A stretch of DNA of 64,000 nt from Rhodococcus sp040643435 (lineage in GTDB: Bacteria; Actinomycetota; Actinomycetes; Mycobacteriales; Mycobacteriaceae), in contig NZ_JBEYUH010000010.1 in assembly GCF_040643435.1 (NCBI RefSeq), positions 62,001-126,000 on the forward strand. Reading direction: 5' to 3'. The notes below the pieces were generated by a model. It had not been told where the DNA came from. It saw nothing but the letters and a program-made list of their open reading frames with translations, and did not search any database. Shown piece by piece: positions 25,140 to 34,833 of this stretch. How positions within the stretch are numbered: position 1 is the stretch's first letter; every line of letters begins with the position of its first letter. The position numbers and the translations under genes were made by a program.

Positions 25140-25305
25140 CGAGCTGCTCCTCGGCTGTTCCCGGAAGGAATACGGGAAACAGGTCCACAGTCTAGTCGAA
25201 CGACTCGCCGGGCCAGGGCGTGTTGTTCGTACACTCATGACATGACCGGTGACGCGGGATTCGATTCCGGCCACACCGGGGCGGAGACCCGCTCGAGGAC
25301 CGCGC

Positions 25306-25557
25306 TCACGGCCCGCGGTCCTCGGGTGCCATGGCGCGAGCGGGTAGGCGCCGGCGACGCGCGACCGCGATGCCGTAACCCGTCGCCACTCCTACCAGCG
25401 CCAGGTTGGTGATGTTGGCACAGAGTGCGCTCAGGCCACCGTCCGCGAACAGCAGGGCCTGGACCACCAGCACGACCGTCAGGCAGATCACCGCCGTCGC
25501 AGGCCCGACCAGGATGGCGGCGAGCGCACCGCCGAGAACGTGGGATGCTTGTTCGGC
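25306..25557 (-). pseudogene. Truncated remnant of a CbiM-type ECF permease
   Basis: The minus strand reads HVLGGALAAILVGPATAV, then VVLVVQALLFADGGLSAL and NLALVGVATGYG. This is the middle of CbiM/CbtM-type energy-coupling factor permeases (family pattern GHLLGG.LAA.LLGP then VQALLFADGG). The N-terminal half with the metal-binding His2 is absent, no usable start codon or ribosome site remains, and the frame ends a few residues after the last recognisable span. The two flanking genes are unrelated. The stretch 25140-25682 holds nothing else that I can support. Confidence 0.7.
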
Positions 25558-25682
25558 ACGACACCTGATCGTATGAACAGTCGCGCAGCATTCGGGCGAG
25601 TCCGCAGTCGCGAATTTCGTTTCAAGATCAGCACATTCGCGGCGAGTGACGATCCCGGAAGGCGGTCGCCCGGCGCTCTCCG

Positions 25683-27446
25683 TCAGTACACGTCGCGCAC
25701 GTACCGCTTCTCCCGTTTGAGAGCGGTGACGTACTCGGCTGCTTGCTCGTCGCTAATGCCGCCATGCTCCGCGACGATTTCGTGCAGTGCCCGATCGACG
25801 TCCTTCGCCATGCGTGAGGCGTCGCCGCAAATGTAGAAGTGGCCACCCTCCTCGAGCCAGGCGAACAGCTCCGCGCCGTTCTCCTTCATCCTGGTCTGGA
25901 CGTAGATCTTCTCGGCCTGATCGCGGGAGAACGCGAGATCGAGGCGGGTGAGCACACCCGAATCGACGAACTCGGCCAGCTCTTCCTCGTAGATGAAGTC
26001 GCAACTGCGCGTCTGGTCGCCGAAGAACAGCCAGTTCTTGCCGGTGGCTCCCCGGGCCCGGCGCTCCTGGAGGAAGCCGCGGAAGGGCGCGATGCCCGTA
26101 CCCGGCCCGACCATGATCATCGGCGCGGTGTCGTCGCCCGGAACGCGGAAGGCCTTGTTCTTCGACACGAAGATTCCGACTTTGCTCTCACCGACGCGGT
26201 CGGCGAGGAACGTCGAGCACACGCCGCGCCGCTCGCGTCCGTCGGTGCCGTAACGCACCGCCGCGACCGTCAGGTGCACCGAACCGTCGCACGCGCTCGG
26301 ACTCGACGAGATCGAGTACGCGCGATGCTGCAGTGGGCGCAGCAGGGCCAGGAACTGCTCGGCCGAGAGCTCGGGTGCGGGATCGAGTAGGAGCACGTCG
26401 AGAATGTCGCGGCCCCAGAGCCATTCGTCGAGCGCGGCCTTGTCGCCGTGTCTCAGCACGTAGGTCAGCTCCTCGTTGCCCGTGTGCTTCTCGATCTCCT
26501 CGAGCAGGTCCACGGACGGAGCGGTGATCTCGTAGTTGTAGGTGAGCAGGTGCTCGAGGGTGTCGTCGTGTCCCTCGGGGACCGTGGCACCGTCGAGGCC
26601 CAACCGGGCCAGGATCGCCGCGACGAGTTCGCAGTCGTTGACCGGCACCACGTTCAGTGCATCGCCGGCCTCGTATTCGAGGCCGGAGTCGGCGAGTGCG
26701 AACTCGTAGTGCCGGATCTCCTTGGCCGAGCCCTCCCCGGACAGCAGGACGTTCGACGTGAGGATGGCAGGGTACGGGTTCTTGCGGCTCCACTGCGACT
26801 TCGCCCGAGCAGGAACGGCCGGTGCCGCCGCCGGGGCAGCACCCTCGCCGACGATGCCTTCCACCGCTGCGATGAGTGGCATGGTCTCGGTGATCCACGT
26901 GGCGGCGAGTTCCTCGAACTCGACATCACAGTCCACCCGAGGCACGATGCGCTGCGCGCCGAGTTGCTCGAGACGCATGTCGATGAGCTTGCCCGCCTGG
27001 CAGAAGCCGTCGTAGCCGGTGTCGCCGAGGGCGAGCACCGCGAAGTGCATACCTTCGAGACGCGGGGCACTCTCCGCAGACAGGGCCTCCCAGAACAATT
27101 CGGCGTTGTCGGGCATCTCGCCCTCGCCGTAGGTGGAGGTGACGATCAGGACCTGACCGAGCGTGACGAACCGATCGAGGTCCATGTCGTCGAGAGCGCA
27201 CACGACCGGCGCGAAGCCCTGGGTGCGGGCCGCCGCAGCGGCGTCTTCCGCCACGGCTTCGGCGTTGCCGGTCTGCGAGCCGTACAGCACGTGCAGGACC
27301 GGCGCCGAACCGGTGGTCCCGGCATCGTCGGCGGGACCACCGGAGAACAGGCGGGTCTGCATCCCGGCGACGAAGCCGGAGAGCCACGACCGCTGATCCG
27401 CGGTGAACGGAGCATCGAGGGGAATGAAGGGGCTGGTGGTGGTCAC
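25683..27446 (-). CDS. CysJ-like diflavin reductase (FMN/FAD/NADPH)
   Basis: This 587-residue electron-transfer flavoprotein has an N-terminal flavodoxin domain (LYGSQTGNAEAVAEDAA; STYGEGEMPDN; ALGDTGYDGFC, about residues 54-190), an FAD-binding domain (RAYSISSSPSA; GVCSTFLADR) and a C-terminal NADPH domain (MVGPGTGIAPFRGFLQERRA; FFGDQTRSCDFIYEEEL; YVRDVY end). The set matches sulfite reductase flavoprotein CysJ. However, no CysI is nearby: its GTG overlaps the stop of a GltB-like gene by 4 nt, so the pair is co-translated. The most direct reading is that it feeds NADPH electrons to that GltB-like protein in place of GltD. Confidence 0.88.
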   Translation of the reverse strand: MTTTSPFIPLDAPFTADQRSWLSGFVAGMQTRLFSGGPADDAGTTGSAPVLHVLYGSQTGNAEAVAEDAAAAARTQGFAPVVCALDDMDLDRFVTLGQVLIVTSTYGEGEMPDNAELFWEALSAESAPRLEGMHFAVLALGDTGYDGFCQAGKLIDMRLEQLGAQRIVPRVDCDVEFEELAATWITETMPLIAAVEGIVGEGAAPAAAPAVPARAKSQWSRKNPYPAILTSNVLLSGEGSAKEIRHYEFALADSGLEYEAGDALNVVPVNDCELVAAILARLGLDGATVPEGHDDTLEHLLTYNYEITAPSVDLLEEIEKHTGNEELTYVLRHGDKAALDEWLWGRDILDVLLLDPAPELSAEQFLALLRPLQHRAYSISSSPSACDGSVHLTVAAVRYGTDGRERRGVCSTFLADRVGESKVGIFVSKNKAFRVPGDDTAPMIMVGPGTGIAPFRGFLQERRARGATGKNWLFFGDQTRSCDFIYEEELAEFVDSGVLTRLDLAFSRDQAEKIYVQTRMKENGAELFAWLEEGGHFYICGDASRMAKDVDRALHEIVAEHGGISDEQAAEYVTALKREKRYVRDVY

Positions 27447-30400
27447 GCGGAGGCTCCCATCGTGGACGCGAGAACGTTCGGCACGGCGTTGCGCGCGAAC
27501 AGTTCTTCGTAGCCGGGCAGGCGACCCGCGGCGTCGAGATTCTTGCGGCTCTGCAAGACGATCCAGCCGTAGGTACCGGGCGCATCGACCGAGCGGACGT
27601 TGCGCAGGGCCAGGGCCTGCTTGTAGTCGTTCAGGCGCTTGTCGGCGACCAGCGCCGCAAGTTGCTCGTCGGTGTGATCGGCGATCGCCGCGAGGGCGTA
27701 CCGCTCGAGCTTCGCGACGAGGAAGAAATCCTCGGTGAGCAGCAGGTTGCGCGCGGCCTTCTGCACTGCCGGATCGGCGACGTCGGTGGCGCCCGGGACC
27801 TTGTGCAACGCCATCTCCTGCGCGGCGGCGAGCACCGTGTAGTTGTTGAGCAGCGCGTACATCGCCTCGGTGTCGGTTGCGTCCGGGGTGACACCGCCCG
27901 CGACGGGCACACCGGAGCGGTAGTTCTCCTTGAACTTACGCACCTGGTGCGCCACCAGGGCCGAGGCGACCTCCGAGGCAAGGTCCTTGCGTGAGGCCGC
28001 GGCGAGGATCTCGTCGGCGTCCTGGTACTGCAGCAGCGCGCGTGGCATCCCGTACGCGAAGTGATGCTGCTCCACCTGCCAGTTGTCCAGCAGGAAGCGG
28101 GCTTTCGCCGATCCTGTGGCCTCGACGTGCAGGTGCAGCAGCTGCAACACCGCGGCGTTGTGGACGGCGGCCTGCGGGTCGTCGCCGGTGATCGATCCGA
28201 GCACGACCGAATCCGCGCTGGCCTTGCGGGGCAGCAGACCTTCCGGGTCGTACTGGTAGACGAAGCCGCCCGACATGCCGTTGCCGAAGCCCTTGCCGAA
28301 GCCGCCGATGTTGAGCACCGCGCCGTTGGTCATGTACTCGCACGCGAACTCGCCGACACCCTCGACGACGGCGGTGGCGCCGGAGTTGCGCACGGCGAAG
28401 CGGTCGCCGGCCTCGCCCTCGACGAACAGACGGCCACCCGTCGCCCCGAAGAGCGCGAAGTTGCCGATCAGGACGTTGCCGCCCCGCTCGTCACGTCCCT
28501 CGCGGGTGCCACGGGTGGCACCGCCACCGGGGGAGCGCAGCACGATCTGCCCACCGCACTGGCCCTTGCCGACACCGTCGTTGGCGGTGCCCGAGTGTTC
28601 GAGGTGCATGCCGTCGTTGCAGAAGGCGCCGTAGGACAGACCCGCGGAGCCGGACGTGGTGATCGTGACGGTCCCCTCGCGCAGCCAGCGCCGTCCCCGC
28701 TCGTCGACGAGCACGGAGGGCAGCTCGCCGAGCTGCTCGTGGTTGAGCATGCGCTCGATGTCGATCGCGAGCTGGGCGCCGACGCTCTTGTGGTTGTTCG
28801 TCAGGCGCACGCCGTCGCCGAGCGAGACGCCGAGTTCCCGCGCATCGACGAGCGCTTCGCGCAGCCGGAGCACCCACTCGTCGTCGAGCGAGTAGTCCTT
28901 TTCCATGTACACGGGGTTGTCGATGTGCACCTCGGGCAGCACCGCGAGCATCGCCCGCAGATCCAGCCGGCCCACGCTCGAGGGGTGGTCGAGCAGGTGC
29001 AGCAGGTCGGCGCGACCGCGTGCGTCGCGCAGCGAGCGCAGGCCGAGGCGGGCGAGCAGTTCGCGTGTCTCGTGCGCGATGTTGAGCAGGTACTGCGCCA
29101 TCGCCCGCGGATCACCGTCGAACACTTCGGGATTGGTGGTCAGGCCGGCGGGACACTTGACGTTGCAGTTCTTGGCCATGACGCAGCCGAGCATCATCAG
29201 CGCGGTGGTGCCGAATTCGAAGCTGTCGGCGCCGAGCAGGGCGGAGACGATGACGTCCGAGGCGGTCTGGTGTGCGCCCGAGCAGCGCAGCACGACCTTG
29301 TCGCGCAGGCCGTTCGCGGTCAGGGCCTGGTGCACCTCGGCCACACCGATCTCCGCGGAGCGACCCGCGTACTTGAGCGAGGTCACCGACGCGGCGCCCG
29401 TGCCACCGGTGTTGCCTGCGACGTTGATGACGTCGGCTCCGGCCTTCGCGACACCCACGGCGATCGTGCCGATGCCCTCGGAGGAGACGAGCTTGACGAT
29501 CACGCGCACGCGTGCCGCCTTGGCGTCGTGGATGAGCTGGGCAAGGTCCTCGATCGAGTAGGTGTCGTGGTGCGGCGGGGGCGAGACGAGCTCGACCCCC
29601 GGAGTCGCGCCGCGGGCGGCAGCGATCTCCACGGTGACCTTCTTGGCGGGCAACTGCCCGCCCTCACCGGGCTTGGCGCCCTGCGCGATCTTGATCTCGA
29701 TCTCCTCGAGCATCGGGTCGGCAAGGTAACCGGCCCACACGCCGAAACGGCCGGACGCGAACTGCTTGATCCGCGAACCGCGGATCGTGCCGTAGCGGGA
29801 GATGTGCTCGCCGCCCTCGCCACAGTTCGACATGCCGCCGACCATGTTCGTGCCGTGAGCGACCGCCTCGTGCGCGTTGGAATTGAGCGCGCCGTGACTC
29901 ATTGCACCGGATGCCAGGGCCGGGGTGATCTCGTGCGCCGGCTGCACCTGATCGAGGCGCACGCTCAGCGGAGCCTGGCGGACCAGTTCGAGATAGCGGG
30001 CGGCGTCTCCGATCGCGTGCACGGTCAGGGTGTCGCCGTAGCAGCGATGCGAGACGATCCCGTCTCCGAACCGCGCGACGAGGGATGCGGCGAGCGCATC
30101 GGGGCGCCGGTGATCGTCGGCGAGGGGGCCGGTCAGCCGTAGGACGAATTCGCTCTCACCGACTCGCGCGGCGGAGATTCCCCGCACGAGCATCGAATTG
30201 TTGCCGAACCGCGCGAATCGGCCCATCTCTTTCGTGAAGTCCTCGGCGGTGACGGCATAGGTGACGTCGGCGGGCAGAGCCAGTACGTCGCGTAGCGCGG
30301 CGGGGCGCTGCGCACGCTCGTCGGCGATGGTGCGTGCGAAGGCGCGGTAACCCGGCGTGATCTCGAAGGCGTCGATCTCGGCAGGCGTGAGCGCGCGGAA

Positions 30401-32962
30401 TCCGCCGTAGCGGTAGGAGGCATCGTCGAGTCCGTGCGCGTCCGAGAGCCGGTGCAGCGGAAGCAGGCGGAGGGCGTCGGTCAGGTCGGGCTCGGCCTCC
30501 TTCTCGACGGGAAGCGTGACGGCCTCTTCGGTCATGTCGACGAAGCCGCGCACGGCGGTCGTGCCGAACGAATGCCCGGCGCCCTCGGCCCGCTCCTTGA
30601 ACAGGCCGAGCAACGGGACGTCCTTCTCCGTCTCGACGGTCAGAGCCCGGCGGTGCCAATCGGCGACGGCCTGCGCGACCGTCTCGAACCCCACGCCACC
30701 GACCGGCGACTTCACGTTGGGGAACCAGCGCGCGAGTACCTCGTCGCTGGTGTCGAGATAGCTCGGCTCGAAGAACTCTCCGCCGATGTACGACTCGACG
30801 GTGCACAGACCGACGCGTCCCATGGTCTTCATCAGCGACTTCTCGGCGGCCTTGCGGAACCTCAGGAAGGCGATGTCCGCCTCGTCGCCGAACTTCTCCT
30901 CGGCGCGCATCTGCACCGTGAGCGGATACACCGCGGCGGCACCGAAACCGAGGGTCGCGGCGATGTGATGCGACGAGAACAACTGTCCGGATTCGACGAT
31001 GACGGACACACGCAGGCGCAGTCCCTCGTCGATCAACCGCTGGTTGACTGCGGCAACGGTGAGCACCATCGGCAACCCGGCTCGGTCGGCGGACACGTGC
31101 CGGTCGGTGAGCACGGCGATGCCGCCGGACCCGCGGGCGAAGTCGGCGATACTCTCGGCGACACCGTCGATCGCGGCAGCGAGCGCAGCCGCGTTCGCCT
31201 TGGCGTCGTCGAAGACCGGGGAGTACAGCATCTCGAAACGCCGGACCGGGGTGTCGGACTGCTCGCGGATCCTCAGCATGTCCAGATGCGTAAGAATCGG
31301 TGTGGGAACGACGATCTGAGTCGCCGAGGATTCGGGAGCGCCGCTGCCGGGCCGAGCGCCGAGCGCGACGCGCAGGGTCATGCCGTCCGCCTCGCGGATC
31401 GAATCCAGCGACGGATTGGTGACCTGCGCGAAGCGCTGCGAGAAGTACTTGGCCACACCACCTTCCTGATCCGACAGGGCGTTGATGGCGTTGCCGTATC
31501 CCATCGCGGAGATTCGTTCCTGACCCGACGCGAGCATCGGATCGAGCATGAACCGGAAGGACTCCTGGTTGATGCTGTAGGACACGTAACGCTGGTAGCG
31601 GCCGAGATCACCGTTGTAGCGCAGCGGGGAACCGGCCTTCTCGGCGGGAACCTCGGGCAGCGCCTCGAGCTCGCGGCGGGAGTCGTCGACGAGTGATGCG
31701 TAATCCTTTTGAGCAGCAAGAAGCTCCAGGGCCTCGACGGTTTCGTACGAGCGGCGGGTGCGGTGATCGAAGTACAGCATGCCGCCGGCCTCGATACGGC
31801 CGCGGCGCAGCACGGTCTCGGGTGCGAAGTCGAACTGGCCTGCTTCGGAGGTGACGGCAAGGTACTCGGGGGTCTCGACGGTGCGCAGCGGACGCAGGCC
31901 GAGGCGGTCGAGGCGTGCGCCGACAACGGTGCCGTTGCCGAAGATCAGTGCCGCCGGGCCGTCGTTCTTCTCCTCGTACAGTGAGAAGAACTCGAGCATC
32001 GCTCGGACCTGCGGCGACAGTTCGGTGTCGTTCTCCCACGCCGGCGGCATCATCTGCACGACGGCCGTGACGAGATCGAGGTCGTCGTGAGCGATCCGTG
32101 AGGCGAGGGTCTGATCGAACCGGCAGCTGTCGGATTGTCCTGGCGGACGGATGATGTCGCGACCCATCGCACGGGCGAGCGCACCCTCGAACAGCCGGTT
32201 CTTGCGGTCGGTGTTGAGCTCGCCGTTGTGCGCCATCAGGCGGAACGGCTGCGCCATCGTCGGGTGCGGATCGGTGTTCGTCGAGAAGCGGGTGTGGAAG
32301 AACAGCGTGTGCACGGCGTGCCGCGGGTCGGTGAGGTCGCGGAAGTAGGGGATGACCTCGTGAGAATTCAAGCGGTTCTTGAGAACCTGCGTGCGTGCAC
32401 TGAGCGAGAGCGGGTACAGGCCCCCGAGTGCCGGCTCGGTGTAGGCGCGAGCCTCGACCTCGAGGAGCACGTCGTGCAGGAGCAGGTCGAACTCGTCCAC
32501 GGAGTCGCACGAGTCGGGCCGAGAGAAGATCCACTGGCGGATCGGCAACTGGTACTTCGGTGCGGCAGGACGCAACACGCTGTCGTCGATGGGTACGTCG
32601 CGCACCGCGAGCACGGTGACCCCTACTCGGGCGAGTGCCGACGAGACCAGCGCCTCGGCATCCGGGTGTGCCGCCGCATCGGTGGGAAGAAAGAAGTTTC
32701 CTACACCGAAGTGACCAGCCCGCAAGGGCTTTCCGACGATATCGGAGAAAAAGGCGACCGACAGGTCCACATTGATACCGGCTCCGTCGCCGACACCTTC
32801 GGCGGACATGCCACCACGATGCGGCACGACGCACAGCGCCTCGTGGCCGCGAGCGAGCACGTCGTGAGTCTGCACCCCGTCCTTGCGGGTGATGAAACCG
32901 ACACCACAACTGCTCTTGTCCAGCGTGATGTCGTACAGACCGGTGTCACTGGCGTGCGTCAC
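27443..32962 (-). CDS. Large GltB-like glutamate synthase-related protein
   Basis: The 1839-residue protein has the full GltB layout: class II glutaminase with a short propeptide and nucleophile Cys19 (SS-CGVGF), a central domain, the FMN-binding synthase domain (HGALNSNAHEAVAHGTNM; KPGEGGQLP), an iron-sulfur cysteine cluster and the C-terminal GXGXG helix (GGFGKGFGNGMSGGF). It is about 300 residues longer than usual GltB, mostly because of an extra segment after residue 1575. The cluster cysteines are Cys1260, Cys1266 and Cys1270 (C-x5-C-x3-C); classical GltB has C-x5-C-x4-C. GTG at 32962 was chosen for its GAGGAGGAC site; the frame continues to 33193 without similarity. GltD is absent; a diflavin reductase overlaps its 3' end. 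Confidence 0.85.
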   Translation of the reverse strand: MTHASDTGLYDITLDKSSCGVGFITRKDGVQTHDVLARGHEALCVVPHRGGMSAEGVGDGAGINVDLSVAFFSDIVGKPLRAGHFGVGNFFLPTDAAAHPDAEALVSSALARVGVTVLAVRDVPIDDSVLRPAAPKYQLPIRQWIFSRPDSCDSVDEFDLLLHDVLLEVEARAYTEPALGGLYPLSLSARTQVLKNRLNSHEVIPYFRDLTDPRHAVHTLFFHTRFSTNTDPHPTMAQPFRLMAHNGELNTDRKNRLFEGALARAMGRDIIRPPGQSDSCRFDQTLASRIAHDDLDLVTAVVQMMPPAWENDTELSPQVRAMLEFFSLYEEKNDGPAALIFGNGTVVGARLDRLGLRPLRTVETPEYLAVTSEAGQFDFAPETVLRRGRIEAGGMLYFDHRTRRSYETVEALELLAAQKDYASLVDDSRRELEALPEVPAEKAGSPLRYNGDLGRYQRYVSYSINQESFRFMLDPMLASGQERISAMGYGNAINALSDQEGGVAKYFSQRFAQVTNPSLDSIREADGMTLRVALGARPGSGAPESSATQIVVPTPILTHLDMLRIREQSDTPVRRFEMLYSPVFDDAKANAAALAAAIDGVAESIADFARGSGGIAVLTDRHVSADRAGLPMVLTVAAVNQRLIDEGLRLRVSVIVESGQLFSSHHIAATLGFGAAAVYPLTVQMRAEEKFGDEADIAFLRFRKAAEKSLMKTMGRVGLCTVESYIGGEFFEPSYLDTSDEVLARWFPNVKSPVGGVGFETVAQAVADWHRRALTVETEKDVPLLGLFKERAEGAGHSFGTTAVRGFVDMTEEAVTLPVEKEAEPDLTDALRLLPLHRLSDAHGLDDASYRYGGFRALTPAEIDAFEITPGYRAFARTIADERAQRPAALRDVLALPADVTYAVTAEDFTKEMGRFARFGNNSMLVRGISAARVGESEFVLRLTGPLADDHRRPDALAASLVARFGDGIVSHRCYGDTLTVHAIGDAARYLELVRQAPLSVRLDQVQPAHEITPALASGAMSHGALNSNAHEAVAHGTNMVGGMSNCGEGGEHISRYGTIRGSRIKQFASGRFGVWAGYLADPMLEEIEIKIAQGAKPGEGGQLPAKKVTVEIAAARGATPGVELVSPPPHHDTYSIEDLAQLIHDAKAARVRVIVKLVSSEGIGTIAVGVAKAGADVINVAGNTGGTGAASVTSLKYAGRSAEIGVAEVHQALTANGLRDKVVLRCSGAHQTASDVIVSALLGADSFEFGTTALMMLGCVMAKNCNVKCPAGLTTNPEVFDGDPRAMAQYLLNIAHETRELLARLGLRSLRDARGRADLLHLLDHPSSVGRLDLRAMLAVLPEVHIDNPVYMEKDYSLDDEWVLRLREALVDARELGVSLGDGVRLTNNHKSVGAQLAIDIERMLNHEQLGELPSVLVDERGRRWLREGTVTITTSGSAGLSYGAFCNDGMHLEHSGTANDGVGKGQCGGQIVLRSPGGGATRGTREGRDERGGNVLIGNFALFGATGGRLFVEGEAGDRFAVRNSGATAVVEGVGEFACEYMTNGAVLNIGGFGKGFGNGMSGGFVYQYDPEGLLPRKASADSVVLGSITGDDPQAAVHNAAVLQLLHLHVEATGSAKARFLLDNWQVEQHHFAYGMPRALLQYQDADEILAAASRKDLASEVASALVAHQVRKFKENYRSGVPVAGGVTPDATDTEAMYALLNNYTVLAAAQEMALHKVPGATDVADPAVQKAARNLLLTEDFFLVAKLERYALAAIADHTDEQLAALVADKRLNDYKQALALRNVRSVDAPGTYGWIVLQSRKNLDAAGRLPGYEELFARNAVPNVLASTMGASA

Positions 32963-33278
32963 GGACGTCCTCCTCGGGCATCGAAGTCGGCGTCGACCGG
33001 CAGTGACGATGCGAAGAGGGGAACGCGTGAGTGGGCGCAAACTCCTGTGGGCGCATAGACGTGTGCCGGAGACGGTGGTGATGAATGCAGACGTCTTTGT
33101 CCGAATGCGCCGTGCGTTGCGACAGTGGAGCGCGCGAGCAGCAAGGGCAAGTGTAGCGCACATGTTAACTCCGGTGACGGCGGTGTACATCACAGCTCAC
33201 CGGGAGTAAAAGCTTCATTGCGGGTGTGGTCTTCGTTACGCTCGCGCGCAAGCGCCCCCAACGAGCAGGGAGACCGAG
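32963..33278. promoter_or_regulatory. Divergent promoter region, GltB-like gene and aldehyde dehydrogenase
   Basis: This 316-bp gap has no supportable gene. It contains an AT-richer patch near 33155-33215 with the palindrome GTTAAC and a GTGA...TCAC pair. Ribosome sites border both genes. No specific regulator site can be named. Confidence 0.4.
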
Positions 33279-34703
33279 ATGACGGAGATTCTCGACCGCA
33301 CCAAGATCTACATCGACGGGCGGTGGGTCGATTCCGACGGCGCCGGTCGGATCGAGGTCGTCGACCCGGCGACCGAGGAGGTCATCGCCGTGGTGGCCGA
33401 AGGGGTCGCCTCCGACGTCGACCGCGCGGTTGCCGCAGCCGCGGCGGCCTTCCCCGATTGGTCCGCGCTCGGCGGTGCCGCGCGCGCCGCCTATCTCGAG
33501 AAGGTCTCGGCCCTCGCGAACGAGCGGGCGGACGAACTCACGGCGGTCGTCTCGCAGGACATGGGGATGTCCGCGCACTTCGCGCGCGCCATTCAGGTCG
33601 GGATGCCGCTGAAGAACATCGCGACCTACGCGGCGCTGGCCGGTACGTACGACTTCGACGGCCCGGAGATCGGCAATGCCCTGGTCGTCCGCGAGCCGAT
33701 CGGGGTCGTCGGGGCGATCACCCCCTGGAATTATCCGCTGCACCAGGTTGTGCTGAAGGTGTTCGCCGCTCTCGCGGCGGGGTGCACCGTGGTGCTCAAG
33801 CCCACCGAGGTCGCGCCGCTGGTCACCTACGCACTTGTCGACATCGTGGACGAGGCCGGGCTGCCGCCGGGTGTGCTGAACGTCGTCAGCGGATACGGTC
33901 CCGTCGTGGGTGAGGCGATCGCGGCCCACCCGGACGTCGACATGGTTTCGTTCACGGGATCCACGCGCGCCGGCAAGCGGGTCGCGGTGGTCGCTGCGGA
34001 GACCGTCAAGAAGGTCGCACTCGAACTCGGCGGCAAGTCGGCCAACATCATCCTCGACGACGCGGACCTCACTGCCGCGGTCACCGAGGGAGTCGGCAAG
34101 TGCTTCCTGAACTCGGGCCAGACCTGCACCGCGCTGACCCGCATGCTGGTCCCCGCCGAGCGCCTGCCCGAAGCCGCCGCCATCGCAGAGGAGGTCGCGC
34201 GGGCCTACACCGTCGGCCTGCCCCGAGATTCGTCGTCGATGCTCGGCCCGCTCGTCAGCGGTACGCAGCAGGCACGGGTGAAGTCGTACATCGACAAGGG
34301 CGTCGAGGAGGGTGCCGAACTGGTGCTCGACGGGCGCGAGACCGGGTTTTCGACCGGCTACTTCGTCGGCCCGACCGTGTTCACGAACGTCACGCCGGAG
34401 ATGACGATCGCCCGCGAGGAGATCTTCGGGCCAGTGCTGTCGATCATGGGATATCGGGACGAGGACGACGCCGTGCGGATCGCCAACGACAGTGAGTACG
34501 GATTGTCGGGAGGTGTGTGGTCGGCCGACCCGGCGCGCGCCGAGGCCGTGGCCCGTCGCATGCGTACCGGACAGGTCTACATCAACGGTGGCGCCTTCAA
34601 CACGGACGCGCCCTTCGGTGGCTACAAGCAGTCGGGTATCGGACGTGAAGCGGGAGTGTTCGGTCTCGAGGAGTTCCTGGAGGTCAAGTCGGTCCTGCGC
34701 TGA
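33279..34703 (+). CDS. Aldehyde dehydrogenase family protein
   Basis: The 474-residue NAD(P)-dependent enzyme oxidises an aldehyde to the acid. Active-site features are complete: PWNYPL (anion hole Asn), KPTEVAPL (cofactor Lys), FTGSTRAGK, general base Glu in ALELGGKS, nucleophile Cys283 in NSGQTCTA, and EEIFGPVLS. Length is typical. A GCAGGGAGACCGAG leader precedes the ATG. It stands alone, divergent from the GltB-like operon and closed by a strong hairpin. The substrate is not predictable. Confidence 0.92.
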   Translation: MTEILDRTKIYIDGRWVDSDGAGRIEVVDPATEEVIAVVAEGVASDVDRAVAAAAAAFPDWSALGGAARAAYLEKVSALANERADELTAVVSQDMGMSAHFARAIQVGMPLKNIATYAALAGTYDFDGPEIGNALVVREPIGVVGAITPWNYPLHQVVLKVFAALAAGCTVVLKPTEVAPLVTYALVDIVDEAGLPPGVLNVVSGYGPVVGEAIAAHPDVDMVSFTGSTRAGKRVAVVAAETVKKVALELGGKSANIILDDADLTAAVTEGVGKCFLNSGQTCTALTRMLVPAERLPEAAAIAEEVARAYTVGLPRDSSSMLGPLVSGTQQARVKSYIDKGVEEGAELVLDGRETGFSTGYFVGPTVFTNVTPEMTIAREEIFGPVLSIMGYRDEDDAVRIANDSEYGLSGGVWSADPARAEAVARRMRTGQVYINGGAFNTDAPFGGYKQSGIGREAGVFGLEEFLEVKSVLR

Positions 34704-34728
34704 CGCGCGGGTTCTGTTCACACGAGCA

Positions 34729-34755
34729 GCACCGTCCGGGATACCCGGGCGGTGC
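34729..34755 (+). terminator. Terminator hairpin after the aldehyde dehydrogenase
   Basis: GCACCGTCCGGG and CCCGGGCGGTGC form a 12-bp stem with one G-U pair and a 3-nt loop, 25 nt after the stop codon. Confidence 0.65.
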
Positions 34756-34788
34756 CGCGTCGTGCGCGGACCGGCCCGGCTGCAGACG

Positions 34789-34824
34789 CCGACGGCCCCC
34801 GCACGTTGGTGCAGGGGCCGTCGG
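34789..34824. terminator. Bidirectional terminator hairpin
   Basis: CCGACGGCCCC and GGGGCCGTCGG pair perfectly over 11 bp. After one mismatch, GCAC/GTGC continues the stem around a GTTG tetraloop. It lies 9 nt beyond the stop of the minus-strand chorismate-mutase-fold gene and would also stop read-through from the plus strand. Confidence 0.7.
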
Positions 34825-34833
34825 TGGCCGGGA

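Noticed and set aside
28061..30142. 693-residue plus-strand open frame
   Set aside because: It lies wholly inside the GltB-like gene on the opposite strand and has the His/Val/Arg-rich composition of a shadow frame.
33150..33230. GlnR box between the GltB-like gene and the aldehyde dehydrogenase
   Set aside because: GTTAAC and GTGA...TCAC elements are present, but the spacing does not match a GlnR site well enough to claim.
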